In this document: positions 1 to 8,972 of the stretch, piece by piece
Numbering within the stretch: position 1 is the first letter of the stretch
Layout: the number at the start of each line of letters is the position of its first letter
Assembly (NCBI GenBank): GCA_027592105.1
Contig: JAQCLA010000085.1
Location: forward strand, 1 to 9,499
From: Pseudomonadota bacterium
GTDB lineage: Bacteria; Pseudomonadota; Alphaproteobacteria; Rhodobacterales; Rhodobacteraceae
Direction of reading: 5' to 3'
DNA: 9,499 bases
Program-made: the position numbers and the translations under genes
Notes under the pieces: generated by a model
The model's input: only the letters and a program-made list of their open reading frames with translations
Databases searched by the model: none
What the model was told of the DNA's origin: nothing

Positions 1-26
1 TGGCCGGGACAAGGAACGGGATCACG

Positions 27-560
27 ATGGCGAAACGGTGGTATTCGGTCAGCGTCCTTTCGAACTTCGAGAAGCGGATTGCGGAACAGATCCGCACGGC
101 TGTGGCTGAAAAAGGTCTCGAAGAGGTGATCGAGGAAGTGCTCGTGCCTGAGGAAGACGTGATCGAGATCCGTCGCGGCAAGAAAGTGACCGTGCCGCGC
201 CGCTTCATGCCGGGCTATGTGCTGGTGCGCATGGAAATGACCGATCAGGCTTATCATGCGATCAATTCGATTGCGCGCGTCACCGGTTTCCTTGGCCCGC
301 AAGGCCGCCCGATGCCGATGCGCGACGAAGAGGTGAATTCGATCCTCAACCGCGTTGAGGAGGGTGAAGCCTCGCCGCGCTCGACGATCACCTTTGAGAT
401 CGGCGAAAAGGTCAAAGTGGCCGATGGCCCCTTCGAAGATTTCGACGGCATGGTCGAAGAGGTCGACGAAGAGCATCAACGCCTCAAGGTGTCGGTGTCG
501 ATTTTCGGCCGTGCGACGCCGGTCGAGTTGGAATTCACGCAGGTGGCCAAGCAGGGCTAA
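27..560 (+). CDS. nusG: Transcription termination/antitermination factor NusG
   Basis: NusG binds the RNA polymerase clamp, increases processivity and links polymerase to Rho or to the leading ribosome in the cytoplasm. The 177-aa product is close to the usual bacterial length (about 180). The N-terminal NGN domain spans roughly residues 4-115 and includes the hallmark RRFMPGYVLVRM at 58-69. The C-terminal KOW domain spans about 123-177, with GPFEDFDG at 134-141 and FGRATPVEL at 160-168. The ATG at 27 gives the standard MAKRWYSV start, with an AAGGA sequence at 11-15 as a somewhat distant ribosome binding site. In this cluster secE normally lies just upstream, but the window begins too late to show it. 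The gene reads in the same direction as rplK and may be co-transcribed with it, or rplK may have its own promoter in the 173-nt gap. Confidence 0.97.
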   Translation: MAKRWYSVSVLSNFEKRIAEQIRTAVAEKGLEEVIEEVLVPEEDVIEIRRGKKVTVPRRFMPGYVLVRMEMTDQAYHAINSIARVTGFLGPQGRPMPMRDEEVNSILNRVEEGEASPRSTITFEIGEKVKVADGPFEDFDGMVEEVDEEHQRLKVSVSIFGRATPVELEFTQVAKQG

Positions 561-733
561 GCGATTCCATTTGAAACATCGCCCGTTTCGCGTTACGCGG
601 CGGTCCTTGTCGGATGCGGGTAACGCATCTGATTCATCGTGGGAGGTGCGGCGGTCGCGACCGTCAGACCGGACCACGTCCACAAAGGCCGCGGGGCGCG
701 CCCCAAAGCTGTTGGTAAGAAGGAGCAGGCCAG
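561..733 (+). promoter_or_regulatory. Structured rplK leader, candidate ribosomal protein L1 autoregulatory site
   Basis: This gap between nusG and rplK holds several hairpins. One is GATGCG/CGCATC at 613-618 and 624-629 with a 5-nt loop. The second is an outer CGTGG/CCACG stem (638-642, 674-678) enclosing the perfect palindrome CGGTCGCGACCG (652-663) with unpaired purine-rich flanks. The third is the perfect palindrome GGGGCGCGCCCC at 693-704. In many bacteria L1 represses rplK-rplA by binding a leader element that mimics its 23S rRNA site: two helices joined by an asymmetric internal loop. The 638-678 element has that general shape, but I have not verified the conserved loop bases. A TTGAAA at 571-576 could be a -35 box, but no good -10 follows at normal spacing. 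The rplK ribosome binding site AAGGAG is at 720-725. Confidence 0.45.
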
Positions 734-1186
734 ATGGCCAAGAAGCTTATTGGTAAGATGAAGCTGCAAGTGAAGGCGGGGCAAGCAACACCCTCCCCGC
801 CGGTCGGCCCTGCACTGGGTCAACGCGGCATCAACATTATGGAATTCTGCAAGGCATTCAATGCCAAGACCGCAGATTTGGAACCGGGCGCACCTTGCCC
901 GACCGTGATCTCGTATTATCAGGACAAGTCCTTCACGATGGAAATCAAGACGTCGCCTGCGTCTTATTACCTCAAGAAGGCTGCTGGCCTGAAGCCCGTT
1001 GGCAAGCGCAACCGCCCCAAGGCCGCGACCAAGCCGGGCCGCGAGACGGTTGGCACGATCACGCTGGCGCAGCTGCGCGAAATTGCTGAGGCCAAGATGA
1101 AGGATCTCAGCGCGAATGATGTCGAAGCGGCGATGCAGATCATCCTTGGCTCTGCCAAGACGATGGGTATCGAGGTGAAAGGGTAA
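734..1186 (+). CDS. rplK: 50S ribosomal protein L11
   Basis: L11 forms the base of the ribosomal GTPase-associated centre together with 23S rRNA, where it contacts elongation factors and is needed for stringent-factor sensing. The protein has 150 aa. The N-terminal domain carries the proline-rich thiostrepton-site segment (P20, P22, P23, P26) followed by GQRGINIMEFCKAFN at 29-43. The C-terminal rRNA-binding domain ends in ILGSAKTMGIEV. It is about 8 residues longer than the E. coli protein because of a basic stretch, GKRNRPKAATKPGRE, around 90-104. That stretch reads as a normal in-frame extension. The ATG at 734 sits 8 nt after AAGGAG (720-725). Only 3 nt separate its stop from rplA, so the two are a translationally close pair in one operon. 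Confidence 0.97.
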   Translation: MAKKLIGKMKLQVKAGQATPSPPVGPALGQRGINIMEFCKAFNAKTADLEPGAPCPTVISYYQDKSFTMEIKTSPASYYLKKAAGLKPVGKRNRPKAATKPGRETVGTITLAQLREIAEAKMKDLSANDVEAAMQIILGSAKTMGIEVKG

Positions 1187-1189
1187 GTC

Positions 1190-1888
1190 ATGGGTAAGAT
1201 TGCAAAACGCCTACAGGCCGCCCGGACCGCCTTTGAAGGCAAGTCGGACATCTCCGTCGAGGAGGCCGTCGCGCTGATCAAGGCCAACGCGGCCGCCAAG
1301 TTCGATGAAACGCTCGAAATCGCGATGAACCTCGGCGTTGACCCCCGCCATGCCGACCAGATGGTCCGTGGCACGGTCAACCTGCCCAACGGTACCGGCA
1401 AAACGGTGCGCGTGGCGGTGTTCGCACGCGGTGCCAAGGCCGATGAGGCCAAGGCAGCCGGTGCCGATATCGTGGGTGCCGAAGACCTGATGGACTCCAT
1501 CATGGGCGGCAAGATCGATTTCGACCGCTGCATCGCGACGCCTGACATGATGCCGATCGTCGGCCGTTTGGGTAAGATCCTCGGGCCGCGCAACCTGATG
1601 CCGAACCCCAAGATCGGCACTGTGACCATGGACGTCAAAGAGGCCGTCGAGGCGGCAAAGGGCGGACAGGTGCAGTTCAAGGTCGAAAAGGCCGGTGTGA
1701 TCCATGCCGGTATCGGCAAGGTCAGCTTTGATGATGGCAAATTGGCCGAAAACGTCCGCGCCTTTGTCGATGCGGTCAGCAAGGCCAAGCCCGCAGGTGC
1801 CAAGGGCTCATATCTCAAACGTATCTCGCTGAGCTCGACCATGGGCCCGGGCGTGTCGATCAACCTCGACAGTGCCACTGGCAACTGA
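1190..1888 (+). CDS. rplA: 50S ribosomal protein L1
   Basis: L1 builds the mobile L1 stalk that guides deacylated tRNA out of the E site. In many bacteria it also acts as the translational repressor of its own rplK-rplA mRNA. The protein has 232 aa, the usual bacterial length. The family signature GKILGPRNLMPNPKIGTV lies at 128-145 and is intact. The N-terminal MGKIAKRLQAA and the C-terminal SLSSTMGPGVSI segment also match the family. The start codon follows the rplK stop by 3 nt, so translation is likely coupled. The gene is followed within 25 nt by an intrinsic terminator, which makes it the last gene of this transcription unit. That differs from clusters in which rplJ follows closely. Confidence 0.97.
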   Translation: MGKIAKRLQAARTAFEGKSDISVEEAVALIKANAAAKFDETLEIAMNLGVDPRHADQMVRGTVNLPNGTGKTVRVAVFARGAKADEAKAAGADIVGAEDLMDSIMGGKIDFDRCIATPDMMPIVGRLGKILGPRNLMPNPKIGTVTMDVKEAVEAAKGGQVQFKVEKAGVIHAGIGKVSFDDGKLAENVRAFVDAVSKAKPAGAKGSYLKRISLSSTMGPGVSINLDSATGN

Positions 1889-1912
1889 GCGTCATAAATC
1901 TGTCATCTGATG

Positions 1913-1942
1913 GAAGCGGGCAGCAATGCCCGCTTCTTTTTT
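1913..1942 (+). terminator. Intrinsic terminator of the rplK-rplA unit
   Basis: There is a perfect 9-bp stem, GAAGCGGGC (1913-1921) and GCCCGCTTC (1928-1936), with a 6-nt AGCAAT loop. It is followed at once by six T residues (1937-1942). This is a textbook Rho-independent terminator on the + strand, 24 nt after the rplA stop. It separates the rplKA transcript from the exported-protein genes downstream. Confidence 0.93.
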
Positions 1943-2088
1943 ATTCAAGGCGCGGATATCCGCCGCGTTTGTAGTGCCGATATGCCACAAAACCAAAAGG
2001 ATCAGGCGGTTTTTATCCATGCGGTTGCGGTGTAATCGAAAGTTGTGCAACCTGCCCCAAAGTATGTACTTATGGAAATGGGGCAGTC
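1943..2088 (+). promoter_or_regulatory. Upstream region of the exported-protein genes, with candidate -10 box and start-codon hairpin
   Basis: This 146-nt region holds no gene. It contains a perfect 12-bp palindrome, GCGGATATCCGC (1952-1963). It also has a TGTAAT at 2031-2036 that matches the -10 consensus at 5 of 6 bases, but no convincing -35 lies 16-18 nt upstream. Three inverted repeats crowd the segment just before the start codon. GGTTGC (2023-2028) pairs with GCAACC (2047-2052). AAGTA/TACTT (2060-2064, 2067-2071) flanks a central TG. CTGCCCCA (2052-2059) pairs with TGGGGCAG (2079-2086). The last one ends 2 nt before the ATG and covers the G-rich ribosome binding site. Promoter placement is tentative. 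Confidence 0.4.
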
Positions 2089-2865
2089 ATGAGAAACACG
2101 ATTGGTGCAATCCTATTGGGTGGCGTCGCGGTTGTCGCAGCCGGTGCAGCGCAGGCAAACGGCGGCGCTTTGGTTGAAACGGGGGCCGCGCCTGTTGCGC
2201 AATTGGCCTTTCCATCCATTTTTGGTGTCGCCTCTGCCGTGCCGCCGCGTAGCGGTGGTGGTTTCGTCGCGCTGAGCTATGTGAATCCGCGCGGCGGTGT
2301 TTCGGGCAGCGATGGGGATGGCGATTTGTCCGTCGGCTACACCATCGGCAATCCGATCGATGGTGTCAGCGCCACTGTCGCGGCCAATATCCTTGGGCTT
2401 GAGCCCTTCGGCGAAGATGGCGCCTTGTCGGTCGCTTTCTCGCGCCTCGTGCATACGGGCGGCAATTCGATCACTTTTGTTGGCCTTGGCTTTGGTGATC
2501 TGCTCGGCTGGGGTGACGCGAAAAACAATAACGAGACCTATACCGTGTCTGTGTCGCGCCTGATGGGCATCACAACGGCGGGTGGGCGCGAGATTCCGAT
2601 GCAGATCTCGGTGGGCTACGGCAATGAGACGACGATGTCCGATGATGGGCGCGGCACAGTTGGGCCGGGGGCATTCGTCGGCGTTGGTGTTGGTGTCACG
2701 CAATCCCTGTCGGCCAGCCTTTCTGCGACGGAAAGCCAGTTCAATGTTGGCTTCTCGCTGAATGTCGAACAGTTGCCGGGGCTTGGCCTCTCGCTTGGCA
2801 TGTTCGATGTGACCGACAATACCAGCCGCCAGCAGGTGTCGCTTGGCGCATCTTTCTCGTTCTGA
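2089..2865 (+). CDS. Exported protein, probable outer-membrane beta-barrel, family not recognised
   Basis: I do not recognise the family of this 258-aa protein, but its type is readable. Residues 1-23 form a Sec signal peptide: MRNT, a hydrophobic Leu/Val/Ala/Gly core, and a predicted AQA cut before N24. The mature part is rich in Gly, Ser, Val and Thr and very poor in Lys, and I see no Cys. It consists of alternating polar/hydrophobic stretches such as GAFVGVGVGVTQSLSASLS and QFNVGFSLNVEQ, as in beta strands with tight turns. The chain ends in SLGASFSF, a strand with a terminal Phe, which is the classic recognition signal for outer-membrane barrel assembly. Together these suggest a small outer-membrane barrel. 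A soluble periplasmic or secreted beta-rich protein is the alternative. The start at 2089 is chosen because it begins the signal peptide exactly. The next gene lies 34 nt downstream and is probably co-transcribed. Confidence 0.8.
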   Translation: MRNTIGAILLGGVAVVAAGAAQANGGALVETGAAPVAQLAFPSIFGVASAVPPRSGGGFVALSYVNPRGGVSGSDGDGDLSVGYTIGNPIDGVSATVAANILGLEPFGEDGALSVAFSRLVHTGGNSITFVGLGFGDLLGWGDAKNNNETYTVSVSRLMGITTAGGREIPMQISVGYGNETTMSDDGRGTVGPGAFVGVGVGVTQSLSASLSATESQFNVGFSLNVEQLPGLGLSLGMFDVTDNTSRQQVSLGASFSF

Positions 2866-2899
2866 CGTTCATATCCTCGCTGCCCGAAGGAGCATAATG

Positions 2900-3232
2900 A
2901 TGGCTATTCGTAAATCGCTTGCATTAATCATGGCCGCTACCATCGCCATGGCCGCGCCAATGGCCCATGCTGGCGATCAAACCGTACCCAGCACGCCGTC
3001 GGTTTTTAGCCCTTCCTATACAACCGTGCCGGCATCGATCTTTTTGACGCCAAGCTTCACCACGATTATCGGGGCGGCTTCGTCAGGCACGCCGACGACC
3101 GTGACCCTGACAGGCGGCGCGGTTGTTACGGTCAATCCCAACGGCACCATTACCGTGACGCTGCCCGGTAGTGCGACCAACACCTTTTCGTCCGGCTTTG
3201 TCGCGTCGTTCTTCTCAGGCTATCTTCCCTAA
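2900..3232 (+). CDS. Small secreted Thr/Ser-rich protein, unknown function
   Basis: The protein has about 110 aa and I do not recognise it. A signal peptide is clear: MAIRKS, a hydrophobic core LALIMAATIAMAA, and a likely AHA cut before GDQ. The mature ~86 residues contain one charged residue, an Asp at mature position 2, with no Lys, Arg, Glu, His, Cys or Met. They are dominated by Thr, Ser, Val, Gly and Pro. A central block has beta-like alternation (TTVTLTGG, VVTVNPNG, TITVTLPG), each part ending in a Gly/Asn turn, and the C-terminus is aromatic (FFSGYLP). Two adjacent ATG codons, 2897 and 2900, are possible. AAGGAG at 2887-2892 is 4 nt from the first and 7 nt from the second, so I prefer 2900. 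An in-frame ATG at 2843 would place non-signal sequence first and overlap the previous gene, so I reject it. It is probably in an operon with the gene at 2089. Confidence 0.72.
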   Translation: MAIRKSLALIMAATIAMAAPMAHAGDQTVPSTPSVFSPSYTTVPASIFLTPSFTTIIGAASSGTPTTVTLTGGAVVTVNPNGTITVTLPGSATNTFSSGFVASFFSGYLP

Positions 3233-3313
3233 GCGCGCAAAACTTTCGACGGGAGTGTTTGGCATCGGGGCTTGGCACCCGGTGCGATTATGTCTAGACA
3301 CGGCACACGCAGT

Positions 3314-3340
3314 AAGCGGGCGATTCGTCGCTCGCTTTTT
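3314..3340 (+). terminator. Likely terminator of the exported-protein unit
   Basis: A 10-bp stem is formed by 3314-3323 (AAGCGGGCGA) and 3328-3337 (TCGCTCGCTT), with one G-T wobble and a TTCG loop. The T-run 3336-3340 partly lies in the stem. It sits about 80 nt after the stop of the small secreted protein gene and before the rplJ leader. The U-tract is shorter than at 1913-1942, so it may be leaky. Confidence 0.7.
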
Positions 3341-3384
3341 GCTTTCGTCCGAGACGGTGGGTTGGGTGTGATCATCCGTTAAAT

Positions 3385-3528
3385 CCTGCCCGAGGCGGGA
3401 TCAGGCCGAATACCTTGGGCTCACCGTTGAGCGCCTGGTGGTCTTGGACCCGTGACCAACGGACCAAAACCGCCGGAGCGATCCGGTAGAACTGAGCCGG
3501 GGGGTGACCCCCAAACTGGAGTAAACCT
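3385..3528 (+). promoter_or_regulatory. Structured rplJ leader, candidate L10(L12) autoregulatory region
   Basis: Four hairpins follow one another before rplJ. CCTGCCCG (3385-3392) pairs with CGGG and CAGG (3396-3399, 3402-3405) across a 2-nt AT bulge. CCGTTG/CAACGG (3424-3429, 3457-3462) closes a large stem. CCGGA/TCCGG (3473-3477, 3482-3486) carries a GCGA loop of the GNRA type. GGGGG/CCCCC (3500-3504, 3508-3512) has a TGA loop just upstream of the ribosome binding site GGAG (3518-3521). In many bacteria the L10-L12 complex represses rplJL by binding a kink-turn leader hairpin, and the 3424-3462 element is the best candidate here. I found no convincing rplJ promoter by eye. The unit probably starts between 3341 and 3385. 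Confidence 0.45.
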
Positions 3529-4041
3529 GTGGATAGAGCCCAGAAAGAGAAAGTGGTCGAGGAACTCGGCCAGATCTTCGAAAGCTCTGGCGTCGTGGTG
3601 GTTGCACACTACGAGGGTCTCACGGTTGCCGAGATGCAAGATCTGCGCGCCCGCGTTCGCGGTGCAGGCGGGGCCGTGCGTGTCGCCAAGAACAAGCTCG
3701 CCAAAATCGCCCTTGAAGGCACCGATGTCGCAGGCATCGCTGATCTTCTCACGGGCATGACCGTTCTCGCCTATTCCGAAGACCCGGTCGCAGCCGCTAA
3801 GGCCGCGGACGAGTACGCCAAGGCCAATGACAAATATGTCATCCTTGGTGGCGCGATGGGCGGAACTGTTTTGACTGCCGACGGTGTGAAGGCCGTCGCG
3901 AAGATGCCGTCGCGTGAAGAGCTTATCGCTCAGATCGTGTCTTGCATCGGCGCGCCTGCTTCGAACATCGCCGGTGCAATTGGCGCACCTGCTTCGAATA
4001 TCGCGTCCATCCTCACCACGATCGAGGAAAAGGCCGCGTAA
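3529..4041 (+). CDS. rplJ: 50S ribosomal protein L10
   Basis: L10 anchors the L7/L12 stalk to the L11 region of 23S rRNA, and the L10-L12 complex is usually the feedback repressor of its operon. The protein has 170 aa. The N-terminal rRNA-binding domain starts MDRAQKEKVVEEL and includes VVVAHYEGLTVAEMQDLRARVR and RVAKNKLAKIALEGT, all typical of L10. The C-terminal helix, which binds L7/L12 dimers, contains a perfect-length tandem repeat (140-150 and 151-161, IGAPASNIAGA then IGAPASNIASI). The start is a GTG at 3529, preceded by GGAG with 7-nt spacing. No in-frame ATG gives the conserved N-terminus. rplL follows after 63 nt. Confidence 0.96.
   Translation: MDRAQKEKVVEELGQIFESSGVVVVAHYEGLTVAEMQDLRARVRGAGGAVRVAKNKLAKIALEGTDVAGIADLLTGMTVLAYSEDPVAAAKAADEYAKANDKYVILGGAMGGTVLTADGVKAVAKMPSREELIAQIVSCIGAPASNIAGAIGAPASNIASILTTIEEKAA
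3946..4004 (+). repeat. Tandem 33-nt-period repeat encoding the L7/L12-binding helix of L10
   Basis: Positions 3946-3971 and 3979-4004 match at 23 of 26 bases, offset by 33 nt (11 codons). All three differences are silent (Ile, Ala and Asn codons). They encode two copies of IGAPASNIA in the C-terminal helix of L10, a region that in this family is built from repeated short segments, each docking one L7/L12 dimer. Confidence 0.85.
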
Positions 4042-4057
4042 GCACCCGATCAAGACC

Positions 4058-4071
4058 CGCCGCTTGCGGCG
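4058..4071 (+). promoter_or_regulatory. Hairpin in the rplJ-rplL gap
   Basis: CGCCGC (4058-4063) and GCGGCG (4066-4071) form a compact GC hairpin 16 nt after the rplJ stop. There is no T-run after it, so it is not an intrinsic terminator. It may affect mRNA processing or stability. The rplL ribosome binding site is only the weak GGAA at 4093-4096, although L7/L12 is the most abundantly made ribosomal protein. Confidence 0.4.
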
Positions 4072-4104
4072 TTGGAACACATTCATACATACGGAACCTG
4101 AAAA

Positions 4105-4482
4105 ATGGCTGATCTGAAGAAACTCGCAGAAGAGATCGTCGGTCTGACCCTCCTGCAGGCGCAGGAACTGAAGACGATCCTCAAGGATGAATACGGCATC
4201 GAGCCCGCCGCTGGCGGCGCTGTCATGATGGCCGGCCCCGTTGGCGACGCCGGTGGCGCCGCTGCAGAAGAAAAGACCGAATTCGACGTCGTCCTCAAGG
4301 ACGCCGGCGCACAGAAGATCAACGTGATCAAAGAAGTGCGCGCGATCACCGGTCTGGGCCTGAAAGAAGCCAAGGACCTCGTCGAGGCTGGTGGCAAAAT
4401 CAAAGAAGCCATCTCCAAGGCGGAAGCAGACGAGATCAAGGGCAAGCTGGAAGCAGCTGGCGCCGTGGTCGAACTGGCCTAA
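4105..4482 (+). CDS. rplL: 50S ribosomal protein L7/L12
   Basis: L7/L12 is the multicopy stalk protein that recruits translational GTPases and stimulates their GTP hydrolysis. The protein has 125 aa, normal for the family. The N-terminal dimerisation and L10-binding domain is residues 1-33 (MADLKKLAEEIVGLTLLQAQELK). A flexible Ala/Gly-rich hinge covers about 34-55. The globular C-terminal domain runs from about 56 to the end and includes KINVIKEVRAITGLGLKEAK (71-90), the factor-binding face. The stop is followed by 257 nt of highly structured non-coding sequence before rpoB. This is where the large excess of L7/L12 over RNA polymerase has to be set. Confidence 0.97.
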   Translation: MADLKKLAEEIVGLTLLQAQELKTILKDEYGIEPAAGGAVMMAGPVGDAGGAAAEEKTEFDVVLKDAGAQKINVIKEVRAITGLGLKEAKDLVEAGGKIKEAISKAEADEIKGKLEAAGAVVELA

Positions 4483-4492
4483 GGCGAAGATA

Positions 4493-4604
4493 CGGCTGGC
4501 CCAACACGGGCCGGTCGACACCAAATATAGCTGGGCCCAGAGCATTTCTGGGTCCAGCTATCGGCGTCTTGGCAAGGGCCCCATCAGGGGCGTTTTCCAA
4601 GACG
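4493..4604 (+). promoter_or_regulatory. Three consecutive hairpins between rplL and rpoB: candidate processing site and attenuator
   Basis: Hairpin 1 pairs 4493-4502 with 4508-4517 (10 bp, two G-T wobbles). Hairpin 2 pairs 4527-4541 with 4547-4561 (15 bp, one G-T wobble, 5-nt loop). It contains the palindrome CTGGGCCCAG and has no T-run. Hairpin 3 has an inner stem GCCCC/GGGGC (4578-4582, 4587-4591) followed by GTTTT, like a weak intrinsic terminator. It can also extend to an outer stem CGTCTTGG/CCAAGACG (4565-4572, 4597-4604). In E. coli the same gap carries an attenuator and an RNase III site, so by position and shape hairpin 3 could attenuate and hairpin 2 be cut. The rest of the gap (4605-4739) holds only a 6-bp GC hairpin (4680-4685 with 4692-4697) and the rpoB ribosome binding site. 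Confidence 0.65.
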
Positions 4605-4739
4605 GTGACAACAGGATCGGGATTTGCCGGTGGGACGGCAGACAGATTGATCCGTTACCTCTTGTTTCAGGGTGCCGTTCCGCCGAGGCCCCGGCGGCGT
4701 GAGCGGTGCAGCGAAACACATGGAAAGGTGCGTTAGAGC

Positions 4740-8876
<4,137 letters not shown>

Positions 8877-8882
8877 GCCGGA

Positions 8883-8937
8883 TGCCGGGCTGAAGCCCGG
8901 CCTACGGCAAACGGGTAGGCCGGGCTTCAGCCCGGCA
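8883..8937 (+). repeat. REP doublet (REPIN-like) between rpoB and rpoC
   Basis: A perfect 23-bp inverted repeat, 8883-8905 and 8915-8937, has a 9-nt spacer (GGCAAACGG). Each arm, read outward from the spacer, starts with GTAG followed by the palindrome GCCGGGCT-TC-AGCCCGGC. This is the layout of REP sequences: a GTAG/GGAG tetranucleotide plus a short palindrome. Two inverted copies make a REPIN. Such elements are thought to be moved by RAYT (TnpA_REP) single-strand transposases. In the rpoBC mRNA the doublet would fold into a very stable 23-bp hairpin. No T-run follows, so it should not terminate transcription. It ends 24 nt before the rpoC ribosome binding site. Confidence 0.8.
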
Positions 8938-8972
8938 CGCCCCATCCTTTCCGCAATATTCGAGGTATCAAA

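Noticed and set aside
967..1884. A 305-codon minus-strand open frame opposite rplK and rplA
   Set aside because: It is the antisense shadow of two certain ribosomal protein genes, with no recognisable protein features.
1926..2177. An 83-codon + strand frame starting inside the rplA terminator
   Set aside because: The start lies in the terminator loop, there is no ribosome binding site, and it overlaps the signal-peptide start at 2089 in another frame.
3272..3300. A promoter-like TTGGCA, 17 nt, TAGACA, the second box overlapping the palindrome TGTCTAGACA, considered as the rplJ promoter
   Set aside because: The -10 match is only 3 of 6, and the hairpin plus T-run at 3314-3340 lies just downstream, so a transcript from here would probably stop before rplJ.
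3171..3371. A 66-codon + strand frame overlapping the end of the small secreted protein gene
   Set aside because: It has no ribosome binding site, runs through the terminator hairpin, and is in a different frame from a better-supported gene.
8877..8972. The rpoB-rpoC hairpin considered as a transcription terminator
   Set aside because: No T-run follows the second arm, and termination here would cut off essential rpoC.
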